Shown piece by piece: positions 23,335-30,966 of a stretch of DNA of 35,608 nucleotides (position 1 is its first letter; the number at the start of each line of letters is the position of its first letter). This DNA is from Candidatus Poribacteria bacterium (GTDB lineage Bacteria > Poribacteria > WGA-4E > WGA-3G), in contig VYCT01000066.1 of NCBI GenBank assembly GCA_009843785.1, forward strand, positions 1-35,608, in the 5' to 3' direction. The notes below the pieces were generated by a model. That model did no database searches. It was given only the letters and a program-made list of their open reading frames with translations, and had not been told where the DNA came from. A program made the position numbers and the translations under genes.

Positions 23335-24258
23335 GAGGTAGAAAATCTCTCACACGCTTATCAGAAGCGGCAGGCACTTGACAATGTCAGTTTTGATGTC
23401 TCATGTGGTGAGATTTTCGGACTCCTCGGACCGAACGGAAGTGGGAAAACGACCCTCTTCAGGATTCTGTCTACACTGATGCCAGTAACTTCTGGCACTG
23501 TTCGCATCCTTGGACATGACTTAGCCACCGAGGTGAAGGCGATTCGGAACCTTTTAGGGGTCGTTTTTCAACACCCAGGGTTAGATGCCAAGCTTACCGT
23601 CGTTGAGAATTTAAGACACCACGGACACCTCTACGGACTCGCTGGTAAAACCCTGCATCACCGAATTTCGGAGCTCCTGGAACGTTTTGGGGTCGCTGAT
23701 AGGGCTAAGGAACGTGTTGAAATCTTATCCGGCGGTTTAAAAAGACGGGTGGAAATAGCGAAAGCCCTGCTCCACTCCCCTCGTGTGCTACTCCTTGACG
23801 AACCGACCAGCGGGTTGGATGTGACCGCACGCCGACAACTCAGTGATTACCTCGGGACGATTGCACAGACGGAGGATATCCTCGTTTTGTTGACAACACA
23901 TCTTTTGGATGATGCCGAGGCATGCGATCGAGTCGGCATTCTGGATGCCGGTCGGTTAGTCGCCCTCGGAAACCCTGATGCGCTCAAGGCACAAGTGGCA
24001 GGCGATGTTATCCTCATAGAGAGTACTGACAATGAAACGCTTGGGACCGCTATTGCCGAAAGGTTCCGCGTTTCAACCGTATTTACGGATAATCAACTGC
24101 GCATTGAGTGTAAACGCGGGCATGAATTCGTTCGAGATGTCGTTGCCACGTTTCCAGACGAGATTCAGACGATTCGGTTTGGAAAACCGACACTGGAGGA
24201 CGTGTTCATAAAATTGACGGGAAACCCATTCGTGGAGAAAAAGGATACGGAAAATTAA
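23221..24258 (+). CDS. ABC transporter ATP-binding protein (DrrA/CcmA-type)
   Basis: This protein powers an ABC-2 exporter by ATP hydrolysis at the inner face of the membrane. Walker A is GPNGSGKT at 70-77, the Q-loop VFQHPGLD follows, the signature is LSGGLKRRVEIAKAL, and Walker B is LLLDEPTSGLD; the switch is TTHLLDDAE. The C-terminal 100 residues are the usual regulatory extension. If read from ATG 23221 it has 345 residues, but the first 37 come from a repeat element and look unlike any family N-terminus. The normal opening (xIEVENLSHAYQ) begins at 23332, where the codon is ATT and no ribosome site is seen. The true start is therefore uncertain. The partner permease gene follows, overlapping its end. 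Confidence 0.87.
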   Translation: MLRSENGRQEVSLVVDTEVLHSITTEGFRQPTVSDSRIEVENLSHAYQKRQALDNVSFDVSCGEIFGLLGPNGSGKTTLFRILSTLMPVTSGTVRILGHDLATEVKAIRNLLGVVFQHPGLDAKLTVVENLRHHGHLYGLAGKTLHHRISELLERFGVADRAKERVEILSGGLKRRVEIAKALLHSPRVLLLDEPTSGLDVTARRQLSDYLGTIAQTEDILVLLTTHLLDDAEACDRVGILDAGRLVALGNPDALKAQVAGDVILIESTDNETLGTAIAERFRVSTVFTDNQLRIECKRGHEFVRDVVATFPDEIQTIRFGKPTLEDVFIKLTGNPFVEKKDTEN

Positions 24259-25036
24259 AAATCTGCTACCGATTGCAACGATATGGTGGCGCGAAATCAT
24301 CAGATTTTATCGGCAACGGAGCCGACTCTTCAGTGCTATCGCGCAACCTTTGGTGTTTTGGCTGCTCATCGGGAGCGGCTTGAGTGCTTCTTTTCGACCC
24401 GCTGGGGCAGTGAACGGACCGGATTATATTGCATACTTTTATCCCGGTATCGTCGTTTTAGTCTTGCTTTTTACGTCTATTTTCGCTACAATTTCTGTTG
24501 TCAATGATCGGCGCGAAGGCTTCTTACAGAGTATACTCGTCGCTCCTGTCCCAAGGTGGCGGGTTGTCATGGCACAAGCATTAGGCGGGACAACTTTAGC
24601 GCTCTTACAAGGGCTACTGCTATTGCTACTCGCACCAACGGTAGGCATCCAGTTCGGCGCAATATCGATCCTACTCTCTATCGGTGTGATGGCACTTTTA
24701 GCGTTTGGCTTGACAAATCTTGGTTTACTGATCGCGTGGCGGATGGAGTCAACGCAAGGATTCCATGCAATTATGAATCTCTTGTTGATTCCGATTTGGC
24801 TCCTTTCCGGCGCGTTTTTCCCGAGCACTGGCGTACCCGGTTGGTTAGCATGGACAATGAAATTGAATCCACTCACGTATGGGCTGGCAGCTTTTCGACA
24901 CAGCCTCTACTTTGATACCACCGCAAACGCGTTTGGAGAAGGCCCCCTTTGGACACTCTCTCTGCTGATTACCGGGCTGTTTTGTGTTTTGGCGTACGTA
25001 GGTGCAACCCTTACAGCGTCCGTACAAACGAATTAG
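24245..25036 (+). CDS. ABC-2 type permease without a normal start codon
   Basis: This is the membrane partner of the preceding ATPase, with six hydrophobic helices and the DrrB-like LNPLTYGLAAFRHSL near the C-terminus. Family resemblance in this frame runs back to about 24245 (IRKIKNLLPIATIWWREIIRFYRQRS..., given here in part), but codons from 24218 on include no ATG, GTG or TTG until TTG at 24350. Starting there would cut into the first membrane helix. Candidates are ATA 24245 (GGAG 7 bases upstream), ATT 24254 or CTG 24263; otherwise a +1 shift from the ATPase frame or an assembly indel. The coordinates given use 24245. The exported substrate is unknown; next to cox genes, copper or heme handling is a guess only. 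Confidence 0.75.
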   Translation: MRKIKNLLPIATIWWREIIRFYRQRSRLFSAIAQPLVFWLLIGSGLSASFRPAGAVNGPDYIAYFYPGIVVLVLLFTSIFATISVVNDRREGFLQSILVAPVPRWRVVMAQALGGTTLALLQGLLLLLLAPTVGIQFGAISILLSIGVMALLAFGLTNLGLLIAWRMESTQGFHAIMNLLLIPIWLLSGAFFPSTGVPGWLAWTMKLNPLTYGLAAFRHSLYFDTTANAFGEGPLWTLSLLITGLFCVLAYVGATLTASVQTN

Positions 25037-25060
25037 ACTTGTTAAAAACGAAACTCTTAC

Positions 25061-25090
25061 GCGCTTGTCGCTTTTCAAAGAGCGAAGCGC
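25061..25090. repeat. Hairpin before coxB
   Basis: GCGCTT at 25061-25066 pairs with AAGCGC at 25085-25090, and CGCT at 25069-25072 with AGCG at 25081-25084, with a two-base bulge. It ends five bases before the AAGGAGG ribosome site of coxB. It may be a terminator of the ABC genes or a leader structure of coxB; no T-run follows. Confidence 0.45.
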
Positions 25091-25108
25091 ACTCTTAAGG
25101 AGGACTGG

Positions 25109-25969
25109 ATGCTTCAATGGCTACCAGAGAACGTATCAACGTTCGGGCAAGGCGTTGATAACCTCTTTCACGCTATCTATTGGCTTACCGTCGTTGTGTT
25201 TATCCTTGTGATGGGCACGCTTATTGTTTTTCTAATTAAATATCGACATCAGGAAGGCAAAAAGGCAGACTACATTGAGGGGAGCACAACGCTGGAAATC
25301 GTCTGGACAGTTGTTACAACAGTGATTGTCTTTGTCCTCGCGATGTTTAGTTACCCGCAATGGAACAATATTAAGTCGCCGACACAATTTCCTGAGAATC
25401 CAGATGTTGTCGTACAGGTCAGTGGAAAGCAGTTCAACTGGGATATGACCTATCCCGGCCCCGATAACGAGTTCGGGACAGACGACGACCTTGAATTGGA
25501 AAACGAATTGCATGTGCCGATGAACGCGGTCGTGCATATCCGATTAACCGCTGAGGATGTCATCCACAGTTTTTTTGTGCCACAATTACGGCTGAAACAG
25601 GACGCATTGCCGAACCGATTTATCAATGTTTGGTTTCAGACAGAATTGGATGATAAACCGATTCAAAACTTTGAAAGGCTGAAAGCGAAAGGGTATTTTG
25701 CAGTAACGCTAACGCCTGCTGACGCAAATACGCCACTGATAAGTGGGACTATCCTCAAGGAAACCGAGGATACCTTAGAACTGGAAGTCGGTGATGAGAC
25801 CCAAACGATTTCTAAAGCGAATGTAAAACAGTTAGCCCCAAAGGTATGGCGTTATGAAATACCCTGTGCCGAACTCTGTGGATTCGGACACTCTGGAATG
25901 CTCGGCTATCTTAATGTGCATACGCAAGAAAGTTATGATGCTTGGGTACAAGAAAGATGGCCCCAGTAG
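25109..25969 (+). CDS. coxB: Cytochrome c oxidase subunit II with an inserted module in the CuA domain
   Basis: This 286-residue subunit accepts electrons from cytochrome c or a cupredoxin through its binuclear CuA centre. Two membrane helices (about 20-45 and 65-88) are followed by the periplasmic cupredoxin domain. Ligands are His153, Cys253, Glu255, Cys257, His261 and Met264 (CAELCGFGHSGM). His to first Cys is 100 residues; in Paracoccus it is 35 (His181 to Cys216). The extra 65 residues include 191-240 (LKAKGYFAVTLTPADA...), which match the module at 19100-19246. WRYEIPCAELCG resumes the normal sequence. All CuA ligands are intact, so the protein should still work. AAGGAGG lies 7 bases before the ATG. 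No signal peptide lipobox and no fused heme c are seen. Confidence 0.93.
   Translation: MLQWLPENVSTFGQGVDNLFHAIYWLTVVVFILVMGTLIVFLIKYRHQEGKKADYIEGSTTLEIVWTVVTTVIVFVLAMFSYPQWNNIKSPTQFPENPDVVVQVSGKQFNWDMTYPGPDNEFGTDDDLELENELHVPMNAVVHIRLTAEDVIHSFFVPQLRLKQDALPNRFINVWFQTELDDKPIQNFERLKAKGYFAVTLTPADANTPLISGTILKETEDTLELEVGDETQTISKANVKQLAPKVWRYEIPCAELCGFGHSGMLGYLNVHTQESYDAWVQERWPQ
25679..25828 (+). other. Shared 50-residue module inserted in CoxB
   Basis: Encodes CoxB residues 191-240, in the loop between the first CuA His and the Cys pair. It replaces the short turn (typically PGxY) that joins these strands in other subunits II. About 29 of 50 residues match residues 352-400 of the diheme cytochrome c at 18047. 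Confidence 0.82.
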
Positions 25970-25989
25970 GCTCAAGGAGGATAGTAAAT

Positions 25990-27813
25990 ATGCACGATAA
26001 CGAACATACGGAACATCATCACGAAGAAAGTTTTATTCGTAAATACATCTTTTCGCTCGACCACAAGACAATCGGTAAGCAGTTCCTTATCTATGGACTG
26101 ATTATGTTCTTTGTCGGCGGCGGACTTGCCCTGCTCTTTAGGTGGCAACTCGCCTACCCCGATCAGCCGCTACCGATCATCGGTGCCTCACAACAATATC
26201 TTGACGAGGGTGAAGTTGTCACAGGGGCTGACAGGATGTGGGAACGTATCTATGAGTCGGATAAAGAGGAATGGCTTGAGACAAGCATGCCGAGCGGTGT
26301 CATTACACCCGAATTTTACAATATGCTCTTTACGATGCATGCAACCATTATGGTCTTCTTTGTCGTCGTTCCGATTTTGGTGGGGGCTTTCGGAAACTTC
26401 CTAATTCCGTTGATGATCGGGACACGCGATATGGCGTTTCCGATCCTTAACATGCTCTCCTTTTGGCTCGCTGTTCTCGCTGCAATTGTGATGGCGATCG
26501 GGTTCTTTGTTCCGGGGGGACACGCTGCAGCCGGATGGACGGGCTACGCACCCCTCTCTGCTGACCCGCAATGGACAGGTGTAGAGTGGGGACAGAACCT
26601 CTGGGCAATCAGCCTACTCATTCAAGGCTTCTCCTCTTTGGTAGGTTCTATTAACTATATCACCACGATTATCAATATGCGCGCACCGGGGATGACTTTC
26701 TTTCGCATGCCATTAGTCATCTGGTCGCTTTTCATCGTCGCGATCCTCTTGCTACTCGCATTCCCTGTGTTGTCTTCCGCACTCGCGCTTCTCATCTTTG
26801 ATAGGCTGGCGGGCACAACATTCTTCTCCGCAACAGCGGAAGGCGGGGGGGACCCGCTGCTCTGGCAACATCTCTTCTGGTTCTTCGGACACCCAGAGGT
26901 CTATATCCTCATTTTGCCAGGCATGGGAATCGCTTCCGAGTTGATTGCCGTCTTTTCACGGAAACCGATCTTCGGATATCGGTCCATGGTCTGGGCAATG
27001 ATCGCCATCGCGTTTTTGGGTTGGATTGTCTGGGGGCACCACATGTTCCAAAGCGGTATGCGTTCCGAAATGGGTAACTTCTTCATGACGACAACTATGC
27101 TTATTGCGGTGCCTTCTGCCATTAAAACATTTAACTGGCTGGGAACAATGTTCCGAGGTTCAATCCGATTTACAGCCCCAATGCTCCACGGGATTGCCTT
27201 CGTTTCGATGTTTGTCATCGGTGGGCTCAGCGGTATCTACATGGCAAATACGCCAGTCGATATCTTCATCCACGATACTTACTACATTGTGGCGCATATT
27301 CACTATGTTGTGTTCGGCGGAAGTCTGTTCGCTATCTTCGGTGGCATCATCTTTTGGTTCCCAAAGATGTATGGTCGCTATATGAACGATGCACTCTCCA
27401 AAATTCACTTTTGGTTGACGTTCATCGCGTTCAACTGTACATTCTTCCCCATGCATATTCTCGGCGTAGGTGGACACATGCGGCGCATCTCCAACCCGCA
27501 GCAATATGAGTTCCTGCAAGTGTTTGAAGGCATGAACATCTTTATCACAATGAGTGCGTTCACACTCGGTTTCGCACAATTAATACTCGTCTTTAACTAC
27601 TTCTGGAGTATGTACAAAGGGAAAGTTGCCGAACAGAATCCGTGGCAGGTCAATACACTGGAATGGGAAGCACCGACACCTGTACCACATGGCAACTTCG
27701 GTCAAATCCCAACTGTCTACCGCGGTCCCTATGAATATAGTGTACCCGGTGAAGAAGAAGACTGGACTCCGCAGGCACAACCTGAACATGCACCCGCTAC
27801 AGGCGGAGACTAA
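25990..27813 (+). CDS. coxA: Cytochrome c oxidase subunit I, A1-type heme-copper oxidase
   Basis: This 607-residue catalytic subunit reduces oxygen to water and pumps protons. It has about 12 membrane helices. TMHATIMVF carries the heme a ligand. FFGHPEVYILILPG gives the CuB His, the proton-channel Glu and the cross-linked Tyr; GHHMFQSGM gives the other two CuB His; and HDTYYIVAHIHYVVFGG holds the heme a3 and heme a ligands. The GHPEVY form marks the A1 subfamily. After helix 1 there is a 40-residue periplasmic loop longer than usual (about 58-100). The ATG at 25990 is preferred over an upstream in-frame start because it has AAGGAGG 10-12 bases before it and a start with MHDNEHTEHHHEE followed by SLDHKTIGKQFLIYG. 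It lies 20 bases after coxB. Confidence 0.96.
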   Translation: MHDNEHTEHHHEESFIRKYIFSLDHKTIGKQFLIYGLIMFFVGGGLALLFRWQLAYPDQPLPIIGASQQYLDEGEVVTGADRMWERIYESDKEEWLETSMPSGVITPEFYNMLFTMHATIMVFFVVVPILVGAFGNFLIPLMIGTRDMAFPILNMLSFWLAVLAAIVMAIGFFVPGGHAAAGWTGYAPLSADPQWTGVEWGQNLWAISLLIQGFSSLVGSINYITTIINMRAPGMTFFRMPLVIWSLFIVAILLLLAFPVLSSALALLIFDRLAGTTFFSATAEGGGDPLLWQHLFWFFGHPEVYILILPGMGIASELIAVFSRKPIFGYRSMVWAMIAIAFLGWIVWGHHMFQSGMRSEMGNFFMTTTMLIAVPSAIKTFNWLGTMFRGSIRFTAPMLHGIAFVSMFVIGGLSGIYMANTPVDIFIHDTYYIVAHIHYVVFGGSLFAIFGGIIFWFPKMYGRYMNDALSKIHFWLTFIAFNCTFFPMHILGVGGHMRRISNPQQYEFLQVFEGMNIFITMSAFTLGFAQLILVFNYFWSMYKGKVAEQNPWQVNTLEWEAPTPVPHGNFGQIPTVYRGPYEYSVPGEEEDWTPQAQPEHAPATGGD

Positions 27814-27824
27814 GCGACGGAAAA

Positions 27825-27920
27825 AAATGGAATGGAAGAACGGAAGGATGGAAGGAGGGCACCCTAACCTTCCTATCTTCCTGCCTTCCAACTAAGAAGC
27901 TTCCAGTCTTCCATACTTTT
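27825..27920. repeat. Purine/pyrimidine switch element
   Basis: From about 27829 to 27859 the strand is nearly all purine, built on GGAAGG and GGATGGAAGG words. From about 27868 to 27915 it is nearly all pyrimidine, with CCTTCC and CTTCC words. The halves are imperfect inverted repeats around CACCC. It fills the gap between coxA and ctaA and belongs to a different family from the heptamer elements. Confidence 0.6.
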
Positions 27921-27941
27921 GGTCTTTGGTGGAAACTTGGC

Positions 27942-28889
27942 ATGCAACAACACGCTGACTATAGCCCATGGCTACATAGAACGGCACGCCTCACCGCAGG
28001 CGCGACATTCTTGTTGATTGTCATTGGAGGGATTGTCACAAGCACAGATTCTGGATTGGCTGTCCCTGATTGGCCAACAACTTTCGGATACAATATGTTC
28101 TCCTATCCCTTATCGGAGATGGTAGGCGGCATCTTGTATGAACATAGCCATCGACTCATGGGGTCTCTCGTCGGCATCTTAACAATCGGGCTCTTTCTCT
28201 TGATATTGGCGAAGGATTCCCGAAAATGGCTGAAATGGCTCGGACTCGCTGCACTCATTGCTGTTATTGTACAGGGTGTGCTCGGTGGGCTCCGGGTTAC
28301 GCAGATTAATCGCAACTTCGCGATCGTACATGCATGTCTTGCACAAGCGTTTTTCGCACTGCTCTGTGGCATCGCTTGGTTCACCTCGCGGGACTGGCGG
28401 CGAAATAAAACTGGAACCCCGGTTCGTAGGGGCGAGGTCGCCTCGCCCAGACTCCGAAGGCTCAGCCTGATTACAACAGGGCTCATTTATGTGCAGCTCA
28501 TCTTTGGGGCGATTTTGCGACATACCGGCAGCAGACTTGATGCGCATCTCCTTTTTGCTTTCTTGGTGGCACTACATATCTTTTTGCTCGCAAGACGTTT
28601 GTTAGCAGTGGACAGTGAATCAGACGGAATTGGACAATCAACGCCATTATTATTACTTGGGCTTCTTGTTGTTCAGTTGATGCTCGGCACCGGAGCGTTT
28701 TTCGCGAAACTGACTGCATTCGGCGAGACATTCGCAGCAGCACTCACGGTCACAATTACCACTGCACACGTCGCAGTCGGCGCGCTCATATTGGTGAGCA
28801 GTTTTGTGCTTACCTTGAAAATCTACCGGTTCACCGATGCATCGGTGGCTGTTGATGCATCAGCAAGTGGGACACTGGTTACAGAGTGA
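27942..28889 (+). CDS. ctaA: Heme A synthase (CtaA)
   Basis: This 315-residue membrane enzyme turns heme O into heme A for the aa3 oxidase. It has eight helices in two four-helix halves. Conserved points are TSTDSGLAVPDWP, EHSHRLMG, VHACLAQ in the first half and LRHTGSRLDAHLLFAFLVALH and TAHVAVG in the second, giving the heme His pairs. Between the halves the loop residues TPVRRGEVASPRL come from a REP-like palindrome lying in frame (28421-28448). GGTGG about ten bases before the ATG at 27942 serves as the ribosome site. It precedes ctaB by nine bases, so the two heme A steps are encoded together. Confidence 0.92.
   Translation: MQQHADYSPWLHRTARLTAGATFLLIVIGGIVTSTDSGLAVPDWPTTFGYNMFSYPLSEMVGGILYEHSHRLMGSLVGILTIGLFLLILAKDSRKWLKWLGLAALIAVIVQGVLGGLRVTQINRNFAIVHACLAQAFFALLCGIAWFTSRDWRRNKTGTPVRRGEVASPRLRRLSLITTGLIYVQLIFGAILRHTGSRLDAHLLFAFLVALHIFLLARRLLAVDSESDGIGQSTPLLLLGLLVVQLMLGTGAFFAKLTAFGETFAAALTVTITTAHVAVGALILVSSFVLTLKIYRFTDASVAVDASASGTLVTE
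28421..28448. repeat. REP-like palindrome inside ctaA
   Basis: GGGCGAGG (28430-28437) and CCTCGCCC (28441-28448) are perfect reverse complements around TCG, preceded by GGTTCGTAG. Short elements of the form GTAGG-G-CG...CG are typical of intergenic DNA in this type of genome, and related words (CCGTAGG-GCGGCATCT) occur at 35479 and 35532. Here one sits in a coding sequence without breaking the frame. Confidence 0.7.
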
Positions 28890-28898
28890 GATAACATA

Positions 28899-29825
28899 AT
28901 GCGTTCAACAACAGTAACACTACCAGACAACACAGATACGGCAAATCCACCAGCGAAACACACGGTTTTCGCGCGACGTGCCGCTGACTATGTTGAGTTC
29001 ATCAAACCGCGATTGGTGGTGATGATACTCATTACGACCGCTGCCGGTTTTTATCTCGGCGCGCAGCAGACCGTAGATTGGCTGCTCTGCTTGCATACGC
29101 TTGTCGGGGCAGGATTGACAGCGGCGGGCGTGTTAGGACTCAACCAATATCTTGAACGCGATGTAGACGCACAGATGAAACGGACGCAGGAGAGACCGCT
29201 CCCTGATGGTAGGATGAACCCATTGGAGGCATTAATCGTTGGTGTCGTTCTTACAGGTAGCGGAATGCTTTACTTGGCGTTCATCGTCAATACGCTGAGC
29301 GGATTTGTTATTTCGCTGATAGTCGTGAGTTACCTGTTTCTCTATACACCGCTGAAGCGGAAGACTTCGCTGTGTACGCTGATCGGGGCAGTACCAGGCG
29401 CGCTCCCGCCTGTCGTCGGATGGGTCGCGGCGCGAGGGACGCTGACAGGTGAGGCATGGGTGCTATTTGCGATACTCTTTTTATGGCAGCTGCCACATTC
29501 TCTTGCAATCGCCTACATCTATCGTGAAGACTACGCAAAAGCCGGATTCCGCCTATTACCGGTCATTCATCCAGATGGCGCAAGCACGTGCCGTCAAATT
29601 GTGATGAATTGCGTCGCACTCCTCGGCATCGGTTTGTTGCCTGCGTTGTACAACCTTGCCGGTAGTATCTATTTCTTTACAGCATTGGTATCCGGTGTGG
29701 CATTCTTGGGGTTCGGTATCTATTTAGCACGGACACGTTCGGTAAAGGCGGCACGCTATCTATTATACGCATCGCTGCTTTATCTGCCAGTGGTGTTCAT
29801 CACGATGGCGTTGGATAAAATTTGA
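28899..29825 (+). CDS. ctaB: Protoheme IX farnesyltransferase (heme O synthase, CtaB)
   Basis: This 308-residue UbiA-family membrane enzyme attaches a farnesyl group to heme B, producing heme O, the substrate of CtaA. It has nine hydrophobic helices. The prenyl-diphosphate/magnesium motif is NQYLERDVDAQMKRTQERPL (about 85-104), with a second conserved loop YREDYAKAGFRLLPV. YVEFIKPRLVVMILITTAAGF is the usual opening of the first helix. The N-terminus has about 20 polar residues. It overlaps the next open frame by the TGATG junction, though that gene probably starts at 29843. Confidence 0.94.
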   Translation: MRSTTVTLPDNTDTANPPAKHTVFARRAADYVEFIKPRLVVMILITTAAGFYLGAQQTVDWLLCLHTLVGAGLTAAGVLGLNQYLERDVDAQMKRTQERPLPDGRMNPLEALIVGVVLTGSGMLYLAFIVNTLSGFVISLIVVSYLFLYTPLKRKTSLCTLIGAVPGALPPVVGWVAARGTLTGEAWVLFAILFLWQLPHSLAIAYIYREDYAKAGFRLLPVIHPDGASTCRQIVMNCVALLGIGLLPALYNLAGSIYFFTALVSGVAFLGFGIYLARTRSVKAARYLLYASLLYLPVVFITMALDKI

Positions 29826-29842
29826 TGAGGAGCCTACAAACC

Positions 29843-30295
29843 ATGAACGCGCCAGAGCATAGTCAGCAAAATCGCCGCCTCGGACTTATTTTGGTTCTGT
29901 TGTTTGTAGGATTGTTTGCGCTTGTGACAGCAACGATTATTACAGGTAGCAAAACACCTCCGCTTATTGAAAAAATTATGGGCGGCATTATTTCTCCGAT
30001 TTTAGGTGTTATTGGGCTTCTGCTGATTATCGGGGCAGTCGCTGAGGTTGTTTTTCAGACTCTAAAAAGAGGCGAAAGTCTTGTTAGCAATCTTGTTGCG
30101 CCCTTTTTAGGGGTCATTGGATTGCTACTGATTATTGGGGCAGTCGTTTGGATTGTTTTTGAGATTCTGAAAAGCGGAGAAAGTCCTGTGAGTGATCTTG
30201 TTGCGCCGATTTTTTGGGGAGCCATTGGACTGCTACTGATTATCGGGGCAGTCGTTAGAAATCGTTATTCGGATTCGCCGAAAGACTTAAAATGA
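29843..30295 (+). CDS. Small membrane protein with three tandem repeats, function unknown
   Basis: I do not recognise a family. The 150-residue product has an N-terminal membrane helix (LILVLLFVGLFALVTATII) and then three copies of a unit beginning G-IGLLLIIGAVV, 35 and 36 residues apart. Each is a hydrophobic helix; the first two are followed by a polar link KSGES-VS-LVAP. The repeats are also visible in the DNA (starts near 30011, 30116 and 30224), so they arose by tandem duplication. ATG 29843 is preferred because GAGGAG lies ten bases upstream; an earlier ATG at 29825 overlaps the ctaB stop. Its place inside the cox cluster suggests a role in oxidase assembly, but nothing proves this. Confidence 0.7.
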   Translation: MNAPEHSQQNRRLGLILVLLFVGLFALVTATIITGSKTPPLIEKIMGGIISPILGVIGLLLIIGAVAEVVFQTLKRGESLVSNLVAPFLGVIGLLLIIGAVVWIVFEILKSGESPVSDLVAPIFWGAIGLLLIIGAVVRNRYSDSPKDLK

Positions 30296-30344
30296 AAAGC
30301 ATCTTGATCACGAGATTGAAATGATTACGAGATTGGAATAAATA

Positions 30345-30944
30345 ATGATGGCACAGAACAACGTTGAAATGCGCGAGTCCGATCGCCCACCCTTGAGCAA
30401 CGCACGATTGGGGGTATTAGTCCTGCTCGGTGCAGAGACGATGCTGTTTTCGGGACTTATCGGGACGTTTCTCGTATTTCGGGTCGGGAATGTCACATGG
30501 CCCCCGCCATCGCATATCGGGATTGAGTTGCCACGGGTCGTAACTGGCATTAATACCGCTCTGCTTCTGCTCAGTGGGTACACAATGTTTCAAGCGTGGC
30601 GCGCGATCCGGAAAGACAGCGTAAAGCAGCTCCGTAATTGGCTACTGATCACCGGGGTACTTGGGCTACTTTTTCTCGGTGTACAAGGCAGTGAATGGGT
30701 ACAACTCATTCGCAACGGACTTACGCTTCAATCTGGCGTATATGGCGGCATCTTTTATGTACTAATCGGGTGCCATGCGGTTCACGTACTGAGTGCTGTT
30801 ATCTGGTTGTTTATTGTTTTCGGGATGGCAATGGCAGGACGGTTCTCGGCAGACCGATACACGGGCGTTGATACTTGTGCGATCTACTGGATTTTTGTCG
30901 TCGCACTCTGGCCAATTCTCTATGTTTTGGTATATCTCTCGTAG
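30345..30944 (+). CDS. Cytochrome c oxidase subunit III-like protein, divergent
   Basis: This 199-residue protein has five membrane helices and is related to CoxIII: RLGVLVLLGAETMLFSGLIGTFLVFR, FLGVQGSEWVQLIRNGLT, FYVLIGCHAVHVLSAVIW and the final helix CAIYWIFVVALWPILYVLVYL. The normal closing motif YWHFVD-IW is here IYWIFVVALW, lacking the His and Asp. It is clearly a paralogue of the more typical subunit III at 31288 and may be a structural companion to it. Two ATGs lie together at 30345 and 30348; no strong ribosome site is seen. The gene is 49 bases after the three-repeat protein. Confidence 0.8.
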   Translation: MMAQNNVEMRESDRPPLSNARLGVLVLLGAETMLFSGLIGTFLVFRVGNVTWPPPSHIGIELPRVVTGINTALLLLSGYTMFQAWRAIRKDSVKQLRNWLLITGVLGLLFLGVQGSEWVQLIRNGLTLQSGVYGGIFYVLIGCHAVHVLSAVIWLFIVFGMAMAGRFSADRYTGVDTCAIYWIFVVALWPILYVLVYLS

Positions 30945-30966
30945 GCATCGTGAAAGGAGTGTCAGA

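Noticed and set aside
25942-25989. CoxA start 16 codons upstream, overlapping coxB
   Set aside because: The overlap would place the start within the coxB coding end; ATG 25990 has AAGGAGG just upstream and the usual length.
30793-30966. Longer version of the CPGC protein starting inside the CoxIII-like gene
   Set aside because: The ATG at 30967 has AAAGGAG at good spacing and starts a hydrophobic leader; the earlier part is an out-of-frame shadow.
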